DNA from: Ruminococcus sp.
GTDB lineage: Bacteria > Bacillota > Clostridia > Oscillospirales > Acutalibacteraceae
Assembly (NCBI GenBank): GCA_023667385.1
Contig: JAMPAE010000007.1
Location: forward strand, 1 to 23,059
Length of the DNA stretch: 23,059 nucleotides
Direction: 5' to 3'
The notes beneath the pieces were generated by a model. The model was not told where the DNA came from and ran no database searches. It worked only from the letters and a program-made list of their open reading frames with translations. The position numbers were made by a program, and so were the translations under genes. Positions 1-8,029 of this stretch are shown piece after piece. How positions within the stretch are numbered: position 1 is the first letter of the stretch; each line of letters begins with the position of its first letter.

Positions 1-46
1 AGTTTATAGATTAATATTATTATTTTTAAGAAAGCCGGTGTTACGA

Positions 47-1330
47 ATGGCGGAAAAAACAATTGGCAGACAGCCGGCAAAAGGTCGGCCGCTGAAAAGA
101 AAACCCGATACTATCTTCAAAAACTTTTTTCATTCAGGCAGTATCGACGTTATCTTTTGCTGCTTTGTGATTCTTTTGTTTGCGTTCGGAATCATCATGA
201 TGTATTCCGCAAGCTATGCTTATGCGGCAAAAAATGCAAAAAGCGGCGCAAGCGCTTATTTCATGAGGCAACTGTTTTTCGGCATACTCGGCTTTATTGC
301 AATGTTTTTCATCAGCAAGGTTGACTATAGAATCCTCAACAGTGCGCTCACGCCGTTTGTGGCTGTGCCGATTACGCTCATTTTGCTTTTAATTGCGCTT
401 GTGACAAACCGTGGCGAATCAATCAAGCGCTGGATTGAGGTTGGTCCTGTTCAGTTTCAGCCTTCGGAAATTGCAAAGTTTGTGCTGATTTTGTTCATGG
501 CATATCTGCTGTGCATTTTATATGAACCGCTCAGAAGCGAAAAAGGCAAACCTGTTCTTCCGAAAAGAGGCAGACTCACAACGCCTGAAAAAATCCTTTT
601 CGGATTTGTTGATACACCGTTTAAATCAACGGTTGTTCTTGCGGCGGCAGTTGTGATTTTCTTTGCATTCGTCATTGTCGGAAAGCATCTTTCGGCGTCA
701 ATCATGATTTTCACCGTTGGTGTTCTGATGATGTGGATTGGCGGCGTACCGAAAAAGTATTTTGCTGCTGTTGGCGTTGCTGCATTGATTGTTGGCGCAA
801 TTGTCATCATCAAGCCGGAAGTCCTCAAGCTGTTCAGTGACTATGCTTATGAGCGTGTTGCGGTTTGGAAAGCAAAGGAAACCGTTGGCAGCACAACCTA
901 TTGGCAAACGAAAAACGGACTTCTTGCAATCGGCTCAGGCGGACCGTTCGGTTTAGGCTTCGGCAATTCAAAGCAAAAGCTCCTTTATGTGCCGGAACCG
1001 CAAAACGATTTCATTTTCACAATTGTTTGCGAAGAACTTGGCTTTGTCGGTGCAATGGTTGTCATCATTTTGTTTGCAATTCTCATCGTCAGGGGCTTCA
1101 TGATTGCAACCAAAACCACTGATTATTTTGGTGCATTACTCGTCATCGGAATCATGATGCAAATCGGCGTTCAGGTGATTTTGAACATCGCCGTTGTCAC
1201 TGACACAATTCCAAACACAGGCGTTCCGCTGCCGTTCTTCAGCTACGGAGGCACCTCGCTGTTCATTCTCCTTTGCGAAATGGGAGTTGTGCTGTCAGTT
1301 TCACGGCGGTCATATTTGGAAAAAGAATAA
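47..1330 (+). CDS. ftsW: FtsW/SEDS-family septal peptidoglycan polymerase
   Basis: Polytopic SEDS protein that, in this family, polymerises lipid II glycan strands at the septum together with a class B PBP. About ten hydrophobic segments follow a basic cytoplasmic N-terminus. Family signatures are visible: RWIEVG..QFQPSEIAKF near residues 130-145, VPEPQNDFIF with the conserved Asp at about residue 321 (the position essential in RodA/FtsW), EELGFVGA, and the C-terminal PLPFFSYGGTS. The usual length for the family is about 380-430 aa. I chose ATG 47 because GGTG lies 6 bases upstream. An in-frame GTG at 38 would add three residues, but its nearest purine run is only 3 bases away. It sits first in a dcw cluster and is followed by murG after one intervening gene, as expected for FtsW rather than RodA. 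A divisome function is inferred from that context. Confidence 0.95.
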   Translation: MAEKTIGRQPAKGRPLKRKPDTIFKNFFHSGSIDVIFCCFVILLFAFGIIMMYSASYAYAAKNAKSGASAYFMRQLFFGILGFIAMFFISKVDYRILNSALTPFVAVPITLILLLIALVTNRGESIKRWIEVGPVQFQPSEIAKFVLILFMAYLLCILYEPLRSEKGKPVLPKRGRLTTPEKILFGFVDTPFKSTVVLAAAVVIFFAFVIVGKHLSASIMIFTVGVLMMWIGGVPKKYFAAVGVAALIVGAIVIIKPEVLKLFSDYAYERVAVWKAKETVGSTTYWQTKNGLLAIGSGGPFGLGFGNSKQKLLYVPEPQNDFIFTIVCEELGFVGAMVVIILFAILIVRGFMIATKTTDYFGALLVIGIMMQIGVQVILNIAVVTDTIPNTGVPLPFFSYGGTSLFILLCEMGVVLSVSRRSYLEKE

Positions 1331-1356
1331 CTTTACTTTTATAAATCAATTAGCAT

Positions 1357-1397
1357 GGGCGGTATTTTACCGCCCGCCCCGTCAGGGGTATCGTACC
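1357..1397. repeat. Cluster of three back-to-back short palindromes
   Basis: Three perfect inverted repeats are packed into 41 bases: GGGCGGT/ACCGCCC (1357-1363 with 1369-1375), CCCC/GGGG (1377-1380 with 1385-1388), and GGTA/TACC (1387-1390 with 1394-1397). No T-run follows, so this is not a normal intrinsic terminator. It is much more GC-rich than the bases around it. It may be a copy of a dispersed small repeat or a structured RNA element. I do not recognise a named family. Confidence 0.4.
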
Positions 1398-1487
1398 TAA
1401 AACATAACCTAAAATCGGAAAAACCAAAATCCACAAAAAATAAAAAGTGCTGTTGGATGTTTCGGACGGCGCATGGGAGTGTAAAAT

Positions 1488-2123
1488 ATGAGTGCAATAA
1501 CTTATAGGGATATATTTTTCCTGTTTATGATCGGAAATGTTTTGGGCGTGATTGTTGAGGGCGTTTGGTGCAAGTTATATAAAGGTAAATGGGAAACTCA
1601 TGTTGTTGCACTTCTCGGCCCGTTTAACATCGTTTACGGAATCGGCATATCCTTGTTTTGTATAGTCGATTATTTGCTTGTCGGTCATCCGTTGCTGCTT
1701 CGTGTTGCGATGCTTGCACTTGCAGGCTCATTGGTTGAGTATCTTTGCGGCCTTGTCATAAGAATCGGCATACGCATGAAAGCGTGGGATTACAGGCATC
1801 ACCGCTGGAATTTGCAGGGGCTCATCAGCCCGAAAATGACAGTTGCATGGGGTGCAATGGGCTTTGTCTTCGACCGTTTCATGAACAAACCGCTTAAAAA
1901 GCTTTTGATGCGCATGAGCGGTGCTTCGTGGAATGTGCTGTGCAGTGTGCTTTCGGTTTTCATGGTAATCAACCTTTCCTGCACGGCAGTGTGCATCATA
2001 CGCTGGGCAAACCGTCACAGAGGAAAACCGCCGATGAACCGCATCAGTCGCTTCATTGATGATAAATACCCCGATGAATGGATGGAAAAGAAATTTTGTA
2101 ACTGGAAGTTTATCGAGGACTGA
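1488..2123 (+). CDS. CmpB-type (PF06541-like) multi-pass membrane protein
   Basis: A 211-residue membrane protein resembling the family annotated as 'putative ABC transporter permease' (ABC_trans_CmpB), whose real function is unknown. There are about five hydrophobic segments (near residues 8-25, 42-62, 68-95, 112-128 and 146-170). The family pattern is visible: a LLGPFNIVYGIG stretch near residue 43, VEYLCGL near 84, then WDYRHHRWNLQG with LISPKMTVAWG near 100-122. The C-terminus is basic and cytosolic-looking. GGAG at 1476-1479 sits 8 bases before the ATG. It lies between ftsW and murG, where dcw clusters normally have no such gene, and both flanks hold dyad-symmetric DNA, so later insertion is plausible. 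No ATPase partner is present, so an ABC transport role is not supported by context. Confidence 0.75.
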   Translation: MSAITYRDIFFLFMIGNVLGVIVEGVWCKLYKGKWETHVVALLGPFNIVYGIGISLFCIVDYLLVGHPLLLRVAMLALAGSLVEYLCGLVIRIGIRMKAWDYRHHRWNLQGLISPKMTVAWGAMGFVFDRFMNKPLKKLLMRMSGASWNVLCSVLSVFMVINLSCTAVCIIRWANRHRGKPPMNRISRFIDDKYPDEWMEKKFCNWKFIED

Positions 2124-2138
2124 ATATAGGTGAAATAT

Positions 2139-2196
2139 GATAGTGAGAAGGTAAGAATTGTTTGATTGTGTGTACTGCATTTACCTTTTCACTATT
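2139..2196. other. Long imperfect hairpin upstream of murG
   Basis: Bases 2139-2154 can pair with 2181-2196 over 16 base pairs with only two G-U wobbles (stem core TAGTGA.AAGGTAA), leaving a 26-base loop. An AT-rich stretch with six T follows at about 2211-2216, too far for a classical terminator. It could be a weak terminator or attenuator after the CmpB-type gene, an mRNA-stabilising stem, or a remnant of a small mobile repeat. It fills most of the 122-base gap before murG. Confidence 0.5.
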
Positions 2197-2245
2197 CGTG
2201 CTTAATTAAATTTTTTCAATTAAAATAAAAACGAGGTGCATTTCA

Positions 2246-3379
2246 ATGAAAATTATGTTTGCCGCCGGCGGAACAGGCGGTCATATCAATCCTGCACTTG
2301 CAGTTGCAGGCGAAATTCGTCAAAGATACCCTGAAGCTGAAATTCTGTTTGTTGGAACAAAAGATAAGATGGAAGCGAAGCTCGTTCCTGCCGCAGGTTT
2401 TGATTTTGCAACAATTGACATTTCCGGCTTCTATCGTCAGTTGACACTTGAAAACATCAAGCGCAACATCGGAACAGTCACAAAGCTGCTCAAGTCATCA
2501 TCTCAGGCAAAGAAAATCATTCGTGAATTTAGCCCGGATGTTGTGGTTGGCTTTGGTGGCTATGTCAGCGGCCCGGTTGTTCGCATGGCGGCAAAGCTCG
2601 GCATTCCAACTGCGATTCACGAGCAGAACGCTTATCCGGGCGTTACCAACAAGGCACTTGCAAAAAAGGTTGACAGAGTTATGCTGACCGTTGATGCCGC
2701 TGAAAAATATCTTGAAGCAAAAAATCCCTGCACTGTTACGGGACTTCCCGTCAGGGGTGAAATGCTCAAAGCTGACCGTGACATCAGCAGGTGTGAGCTT
2801 GGAGTTAAGGATAACCAGAAGCTGGTGCTTTCAATGGGTGGCAGTCTCGGCGCAGAAACGATCAACAACGCCATGGTTGACATTATCTCAAAAAATTGGC
2901 AGAACGAAAACATCTATTTCCTCCACGCAATGGGACAATATGGCTTATGGGTACCGGACAAGCTCAAAGAAAACGGCGTTGACCTTGAAAAGGCAAAGAA
3001 CGTTGAAATTCGTGAATACATCACCGATATGGACAGATGTATGTCCGCCGCTGACCTTGTAATCTGCCGTGCGGGCGCAAGCTCACTTTCTGAAATTGAA
3101 GCACTCGGCAAGGCTTCGATTCTGATTCCCTCACCGAATGTTGCGGAAAATCATCAATATCACAATGCAATGGCACTTGTTAACAACAAGGCGGCAGAAA
3201 TTATTGAAGAAAAAAACCTCACAGAGCAAACAATGGGCGAAGTTTTTGAAAGGCTGATTTCAAACGAAGCCGAACTGAAAGCAATTGGCGAAAACGCAAA
3301 GAACATGGCGCTCATTGATGCAAAAAATACGATTGCCGATATAGTTATATCTTTGATAAAAACCGAAAATAACGGCTGA
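2246..3379 (+). CDS. murG: MurG, UDP-GlcNAc:lipid I N-acetylglucosaminyltransferase
   Basis: Transfers GlcNAc from UDP-GlcNAc to undecaprenyl-PP-MurNAc-pentapeptide (lipid I), making lipid II on the inner face of the membrane. This is a GT28/GT-B protein of 377 aa, a normal length. The N-terminal domain begins with the glycine-rich AAGGTGGHINPALAVA loop (residues 6-21), followed by GFGGYVSGPVVRMA near 108 and HEQNAYPGVTNK near 128. The C-terminal donor-binding domain shows MGGSLGAETIN near 193, then CRAGASSLSEIEALGKASILIP and the NHQYHNA motif near 275-310. GAGGTG at 2233-2238 is spaced 7 bases from the ATG. It is downstream of ftsW and upstream of murA and divIB, a typical dcw setting. Confidence 0.97.
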   Translation: MKIMFAAGGTGGHINPALAVAGEIRQRYPEAEILFVGTKDKMEAKLVPAAGFDFATIDISGFYRQLTLENIKRNIGTVTKLLKSSSQAKKIIREFSPDVVVGFGGYVSGPVVRMAAKLGIPTAIHEQNAYPGVTNKALAKKVDRVMLTVDAAEKYLEAKNPCTVTGLPVRGEMLKADRDISRCELGVKDNQKLVLSMGGSLGAETINNAMVDIISKNWQNENIYFLHAMGQYGLWVPDKLKENGVDLEKAKNVEIREYITDMDRCMSAADLVICRAGASSLSEIEALGKASILIPSPNVAENHQYHNAMALVNNKAAEIIEEKNLTEQTMGEVFERLISNEAELKAIGENAKNMALIDAKNTIADIVISLIKTENNG

Positions 3380-3470
3380 TAAATGATTGAGCAGCTTCAA
3401 AAATTCACCGATAACAGCATTTTTGCATAGGATGGTTATGAAAATATCCTTGATGAAGGTGTGATGAAGT

Positions 3471-4727
3471 ATGGAAAGCATCATTATTAACGGAGGTAAA
3501 CAGCTTCGGGGCGAAATTGACATTCAGGGCTCAAAAAACAGTGCCCTGCCGATTCTTGCCGCCTGCGTTGTTGTGGACGGAACAAGCGTCATACATAATT
3601 GCCCGAACCTGACCGACGTTGACGCAGCCATCAGAATCCTTGAACATATCGGCTGCCATGTCAAAAGAGAAAATCATACTGTGACGGTTGATTCATCAAG
3701 CGTATCATGTTATAATATACCCACAAAGCTGATGCGTGAAATGCGCTCATCAATTGTTTTTCTCGGCTCAATCATCAGCAGGCTTGGCAAAGCTGAGCTT
3801 TCGCTCCCCGGTGGCTGTGAAATCGGACTTCGACCGATTGACCTGCATCTGGCGGCTTTTCGTGCACTTGGAGTAAGAATTGATGAAAGCTTCGGTCATC
3901 TCAGTTGCGAAGCAGAGCTTCCTCTCAAAGCAGTCACTGTGAGCTTATCTTTCCCAAGCGTTGGTGCAACGGAAAACATTATGCTGGCTTCTGTTTTTGC
4001 AAAGGGCAGAACAGTCATTCTCAACGCAGCAAGGGAGCCGGAGATAATTGACCTTGCCGCTTTCCTTAATAAGTGTGGCTGCAAGGTGACGGTTGAACCG
4101 GAGGGTACTGTTGTGATTGACGGTGTGAAAAAGGCTCATTCAGCCGAGCATACTGTTATATCCGACAGAATTGTTGCGCTGACTTATATGGCGGCGGTCG
4201 GAGCTTCGGGCGGAGATGTTCTGCTCAAAAATGTTGATCCGCAGCATTTTATGTCGGTTAACTCTGTTTTTGAAAAGGCAGGCTGTCACATTGCAACAGA
4301 AAGAAGCAGTGTGCGTATTGCTTCAAGCGGAAAGTTAAATTGCGTGCGTGACATCCGAACAATGCCTTATCCCGGCTTCCCCACGGATGCACAGGCACCT
4401 GTTATGGCAATGCTTTGCAGGGCAAAGGGAACAAGCGTTGTTGTTGAAAATATTTTTGAAAGCAGGTTCAAGCACGTTGGTGAGCTTGTTCGCATGGGAG
4501 CAGACATCAAGGTTGAGGGCAGAGTTGCAATTGTTGATGGGGTAAAGACTCTATATGGTGCAAATGTTGAATCAATTGACCTGCGTGGCGGCTCGGCGCT
4601 TGTTGTGGCAGGGCTTGCCGCAAAAGGCAAAACCGTCATCAGCGGCATTCGTCACATCGACAGAGGATATGAAAAAATTGAGGACTGCCTGAGAGCAGTC
4701 GGAGCAGAAATAGAAAGGGGCGAATAA
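3471..4727 (+). CDS. murA: MurA, UDP-GlcNAc 1-carboxyvinyltransferase
   Basis: Catalyses the first committed step of peptidoglycan synthesis, transferring enolpyruvate from PEP to UDP-GlcNAc. It is 418 aa, normal for the EPSP-synthase-like family. Visible signatures are the N-terminal GSKNSALPILAA with Lys22-Asn23, the MREMRSSIVFLG stretch near 88-99, and the active-site loop PGGCEIGLRPIDLH with Cys116. That Cys is the residue fosfomycin alkylates in this family, so sensitivity at the target is predicted. Later motifs are MPYPGFPTDAQAP near 301-313 and RGGSALVVAGLAAKG near 374. The RBS is AAGGTG at 3456-3461, 9 bases from the ATG. The stop is 2 bases before the next start, so translation is probably coupled to divIB. 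Many Firmicutes have murB at this place. This lineage has murA, and a second MurA paralogue elsewhere is possible. Confidence 0.96.
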   Translation: MESIIINGGKQLRGEIDIQGSKNSALPILAACVVVDGTSVIHNCPNLTDVDAAIRILEHIGCHVKRENHTVTVDSSSVSCYNIPTKLMREMRSSIVFLGSIISRLGKAELSLPGGCEIGLRPIDLHLAAFRALGVRIDESFGHLSCEAELPLKAVTVSLSFPSVGATENIMLASVFAKGRTVILNAAREPEIIDLAAFLNKCGCKVTVEPEGTVVIDGVKKAHSAEHTVISDRIVALTYMAAVGASGGDVLLKNVDPQHFMSVNSVFEKAGCHIATERSSVRIASSGKLNCVRDIRTMPYPGFPTDAQAPVMAMLCRAKGTSVVVENIFESRFKHVGELVRMGADIKVEGRVAIVDGVKTLYGANVESIDLRGGSALVVAGLAAKGKTVISGIRHIDRGYEKIEDCLRAVGAEIERGE

Positions 4728-4729
4728 CA

Positions 4730-6205
4730 ATGCAGGATTGGGAAAATTCAGGCGGAACCCGACCTGAGGAAGATTCGGGCTTCAGTTGGAGCGCCGAAAA
4801 AAACGAAGCAATGAAGCATTATAATGATTATGTCCCCGAAAAGGCATATAAATATGAGCCTAAGCCAACAGGTTTCGGACGTTCGGGCGGTGCAGACCCT
4901 CTTTTCCATTCTTCTGCTTCGTCAAACAGCAGAAGAAGCACAGGCTATTCATCAAACGGCTTCGGCTCACTCAGATATGATTATCCGCAAAGCGATAATG
5001 CTTACGGAAAATATTCACCGAAAAGTGCCTATGATGAATCAATTTTCATGAATACATCAAAGGAAACCGTGCGCAATTCTGCCCAAAAAAGGGCAGGTGC
5101 TCAAAAGGCTTCACAAAACAGCAAAAAGCCTCAGGGAAAAAATCCCACAGGCAAGAAAAACAAAAAAAAGAAGAAATCAACGGCGGCTAAAATTATCGGC
5201 GGCATTTTGAATAAAAACCAAAAGAACAACCATAAAAAAACAAATCAACAAAGCGGCAGGAAACCAAACTCTGCTTCGCAAAACCGAAACACTGCAAGGC
5301 GTCCGATTGATGAAAAGCAGGCAAAAAAAGCTTTTGAGCGTGAAAAAAGGGCGGAGGAAAACCGCCGCAAAAAAATTGAACGTTCAAACCGCAATTATAA
5401 TAATGAAAAGGCGAAAGGTAAATCGGGCGATGAGTTGAGACGTAAGCACACAAAAAAGGCAAAGCGAACCGGCAAATTTTATGTTGTCATCAGCGTTTGT
5501 GCTTTGCTGTTTGTTGCAATGTCGGCACTGCTGATTTTCTGCTATGCTCACGGCGCACCGATTGAAACGATAAAAATTGAGGGGCTCTCCGTTTATAAGG
5601 AGCAGGAGCTTCTCAATGCGGCAGGCATCGCCAAGGGCGACAATATGTTCCGCATCATGAAAGGCAAAACTAATTCGGTTGTCAGCAAGGCATTGCCGTA
5701 TATCGAATCGGTTGACATTGATTTTCAGCTTCCGTCAACGCTCGCTTTGACTGTCACCGAAACCAACGAGAAATATCTGATTGTCAACGGTGCAAACTAT
5801 ATTTGTGTTGACAAAAGCGGAAAAATCGTTTCTGATAAAAAGAAAAAAATCAAAAACGGATACTATAAGCTTGAGGGCTTCGAAAAGCAGGATTATGCCG
5901 TTGGTGAAATGTATGCGCCGAACGAGAACAACAAAAAAAGGTTTGATACCGCACAGGAAATTGCTGCTGCAATTGAAAAGTGCAAAATCAAAAACTGCAA
6001 TGTAATTAACCTGAGCAACCTCAATGAAATCTGCATTACCTGCGATTCAAGAATCAAAATCTATGTTGAAGCAGGAACCGATTTTGAGCGCAGAATGAAG
6101 CTTGCACAAATGGCGATTGAAAGCAAGGTTAAAACCGACGGAAACTATTACATTGATCTGAGATATTCCGATATGGCAGTTCTCAAGGACGGCGAATTGA
6201 AATAA
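4730..6205 (+). CDS. DivIB/FtsQ-type cell division protein with long basic N-tail
   Basis: Bitopic division protein. FtsQ/DivIB links the FtsL/DivIC pair to the septal synthase complex. Of 491 residues, the first ~245 are cytoplasmic and look disordered. An acidic, Ser/Tyr/Gly-rich part (1-110) is followed by a Lys/Asn/Gln-rich part with a run of five lysines near 146 and a charged helix-like segment near 195-225. A single transmembrane segment (about 249-272) leads to the extracellular POTRA domain (IETIKIEGLSVYKEQELLNAAGI, about 276-345), containing LPSTLALTVTE. The FtsQ-type beta domain runs to the end. Usual DivIB proteins are about 260-330 aa, so the tail is exceptional. The ATG is 2 bases after the murA stop, with GAAAGGGG at 4713-4720 inside murA as RBS. 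Assignment rests on POTRA order and context; sequence identity in this family is always low. Confidence 0.88.
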   Translation: MQDWENSGGTRPEEDSGFSWSAEKNEAMKHYNDYVPEKAYKYEPKPTGFGRSGGADPLFHSSASSNSRRSTGYSSNGFGSLRYDYPQSDNAYGKYSPKSAYDESIFMNTSKETVRNSAQKRAGAQKASQNSKKPQGKNPTGKKNKKKKKSTAAKIIGGILNKNQKNNHKKTNQQSGRKPNSASQNRNTARRPIDEKQAKKAFEREKRAEENRRKKIERSNRNYNNEKAKGKSGDELRRKHTKKAKRTGKFYVVISVCALLFVAMSALLIFCYAHGAPIETIKIEGLSVYKEQELLNAAGIAKGDNMFRIMKGKTNSVVSKALPYIESVDIDFQLPSTLALTVTETNEKYLIVNGANYICVDKSGKIVSDKKKKIKNGYYKLEGFEKQDYAVGEMYAPNENNKKRFDTAQEIAAAIEKCKIKNCNVINLSNLNEICITCDSRIKIYVEAGTDFERRMKLAQMAIESKVKTDGNYYIDLRYSDMAVLKDGELK

Positions 6206-6272
6206 ATGACCGTCATTTGTCGATTTTACTAAAAAATATGGAAAAAATCAGCAATATATGAATAATTTATTA

Positions 6273-6302
6273 TTGCATTTTCACCTCGATACGTGTTATA
6301 AT
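6273..6302 (+). promoter_or_regulatory. Extended -10 promoter of ftsZ
   Basis: The -35 TTGCAT (6273-6278) and -10 TATAAT (6297-6302) are separated by 18 bases, with TG at 6294-6295 giving an extended -10. The transcript should start near 6309, leaving about 59 bases of leader before ftsZ. This indicates ftsZ can be transcribed apart from the genes upstream. A small palindrome at 6204-6218 and a near-consensus Spo0A-box-like TTTGTCGAT at 6216-6224 lie upstream in the same gap. Confidence 0.75.
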
Positions 6303-6367
6303 GGTACGAAATATCCTATAAACAAGTTTTGACTAAAATAAAAAGTGATGATTAAGGAGGAAGTAAA

Positions 6368-7780
6368 ATGAGCTTCGTTATGGACAACGATAACATCGCA
6401 TATAACCAGATTAAGGTAGTCGGTGTTGGCGGCGGCGGCGGAAACGCAGTTAACAGCATGGTTGAAGCCGGCGTTTTCGGCGTTGAATTTTTAACGATTA
6501 ATACCGACAGACAGATTCTTGAAAATTCAAAAGCAACCCATAAAATTCAGATTGGTGAAAAGGTAACAGGCTGCATGGGTGCAGGCGGTGACCCAACAGT
6601 CGGCAGAAAGGCCGCTGAGGAAAGCCGTGATGTAATTGCCGATGCACTTCGTTCAACTGACATGGTTTTCATCACAGCAGGCATGGGCGGCGGAACAGGA
6701 ACAGGTGCTGCTCCTGTTGTTGCTGAAGTTGCAAGGGAGCTTGGCGCTCTCACAGTTGGTATTGTCACAAAGCCGTTCAAATTTGAAGGCAGAAGACGTA
6801 TGAAGCAGGCTGAAGAAGGCATCATGGAGCTTCAAAAGCACGTTGACAGCCTCATTGTTATTCCGAACGAAAGGCTCAAGCTTCTCGGCGATAAGTCATT
6901 GAGCATGAAAGATGCTTTCGGCAAAGCAAACGAAGTTTTGTGGCAGGGCGTTAAGAGCATTTCAGATACAATTAAAGTTCCCGGCTATATCAACCTCGAC
7001 TTCTCTGACATCAAGAGTGTCATGAAAGATGCGGGTCGTGCTCATATGGGTATCGGCCGTGGCCGTGGTGCTGACTGCGCAAACGAAGCAACCAAGCAGG
7101 CAATCACAAGTCCGCTTCTTGAAACCGCAATTGACGGCGCAAGCGGTGTAATTATCAACGTAACCTGCTCAAGCGATATGTCACTTGACATGATTGAACA
7201 GGCCGGCGATCTTGTTACTCAGGCAACTCATCCGGATGCAAACATCATCTTCGGTTCAGTATTTGACGAGGACATGGGCGACGAAATGCTCATCACTGTC
7301 ATTGCAACCGGCTTCACGGGCTCGGATGATGAAGTACCTGCTCCGGCTGCTGAAGAAGAAAAAGTTGCTTCAAATGCAAGAGCTCATGCTCAGCAGAGAA
7401 CCTCTTTCATCAGCCAGTCAACCAAGCCTAAGAATGAAGGTCAGTCAATTTTCACTTCAATGGACACCTCAAACAGCGGTCCGAGCGAATTTGGCAAATC
7501 TTTCCTTGCTGCTTTTGAATCTGCTCAGCAGCAGGCTTCTCAGCCGGTTCAGCAGCCAAGCGCAGCCCCTGAAAGATCTTTTGAAGACATCTTCTCAGTG
7601 CCTCCGGTTTCAGCTCAGCCTGAACAGGAAGAAGCTCAGCCGTCAGAGGATGAGGGACAAGCTGAATTTGACGTTGTTGAAACTCCGAAAAAGTCATCAT
7701 CAATTTTTGATGACCCTGATGAAGACGAAAGTGATGTACTTCCGATTTTTAAGGGCAGAAACATTTTTGGCAACAACTAA
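6368..7780 (+). CDS. ftsZ: FtsZ, tubulin-like division GTPase
   Basis: Cytosolic GTPase that polymerises into the Z ring and organises the divisome. The 470-residue protein has the N-terminal VGVGGGGGNAVNSM nucleotide loop, the tubulin signature GGGTGTG at residues 107-113 inside FITAGMGGGTGTGAAPVVAE, and the T7-type NLDFSDIKSVM loop near 206. The conserved core ends around residue 325. A Gln/Ala/Pro/Ser-rich linker of about 120 residues follows, then an acidic stretch and the terminal peptide DVLPIFKGRNIFGNN. That tail takes the place of the usual DxPxFLR-type peptide bound by FtsA/SepF. AGGAGG at 6355-6360 is a strong RBS. No ftsA precedes it, unlike many bacteria, so anchoring probably uses SepF encoded elsewhere (inference). 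Confidence 0.98.
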   Translation: MSFVMDNDNIAYNQIKVVGVGGGGGNAVNSMVEAGVFGVEFLTINTDRQILENSKATHKIQIGEKVTGCMGAGGDPTVGRKAAEESRDVIADALRSTDMVFITAGMGGGTGTGAAPVVAEVARELGALTVGIVTKPFKFEGRRRMKQAEEGIMELQKHVDSLIVIPNERLKLLGDKSLSMKDAFGKANEVLWQGVKSISDTIKVPGYINLDFSDIKSVMKDAGRAHMGIGRGRGADCANEATKQAITSPLLETAIDGASGVIINVTCSSDMSLDMIEQAGDLVTQATHPDANIIFGSVFDEDMGDEMLITVIATGFTGSDDEVPAPAAEEEKVASNARAHAQQRTSFISQSTKPKNEGQSIFTSMDTSNSGPSEFGKSFLAAFESAQQQASQPVQQPSAAPERSFEDIFSVPPVSAQPEQEEAQPSEDEGQAEFDVVETPKKSSSIFDDPDEDESDVLPIFKGRNIFGNN

Positions 7781-7799
7781 GCAATTAAATAAATTAATT

Positions 7800-7833
7800 A
7801 AAACGGGAACAGCTTGAATTGTTCCCGTTTTTT
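7800..7833 (+). terminator. Intrinsic terminator after ftsZ
   Basis: The stem AACGGGAACA pairs perfectly with TGTTCCCGTT around the 8-base loop 7812-7819, followed by six T (7828-7833). It closes the dcw transcription unit. Confidence 0.93.
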
Positions 7834-7928
7834 ATGCGATTATTTGGTACTTTCAGGCGTTCCCGAAAGGAAAAATTGAATTGCAGGTAATTATTTTGTT
7901 AATAAAATAAAAATATAGTCGATTTGCC

Positions 7929-7957
7929 TTGACCTTTTGCTTTTTTTCTGTTATTCT
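7929..7957 (+). promoter_or_regulatory. Promoter for the DUF4474 gene
   Basis: The -35 TTGACC (7929-7934) and -10 TATTCT (7952-7957) are separated by 17 bases. The predicted start is near 7964, giving a leader of about 65 bases. Confidence 0.6.
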
Positions 7958-8029
7958 ATATGAAGATATAGTGAGTTAATGGGCATATAGGACAATATCT
8001 TGTAAATTGCGGCCCTAAGGAGGATATAT

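Noticed and set aside
1..46. End of an upstream gene (murD or mraY expected)
   Set aside because: Only 46 bases are available, AT-rich, and no coding tail can be recognised.
6204..6218. Hairpin after divIB as a terminator
   Set aside because: The AAATGAC/GTCATTT dyad has almost no loop, is AT-rich and lacks an adjoining T-run.
7194..7817. + strand frame overlapping the 3' half of ftsZ
   Set aside because: It is a shifted reading of ftsZ's Gln/Ala-rich linker, rich in Leu/Ser/Gln, without RBS or domain.
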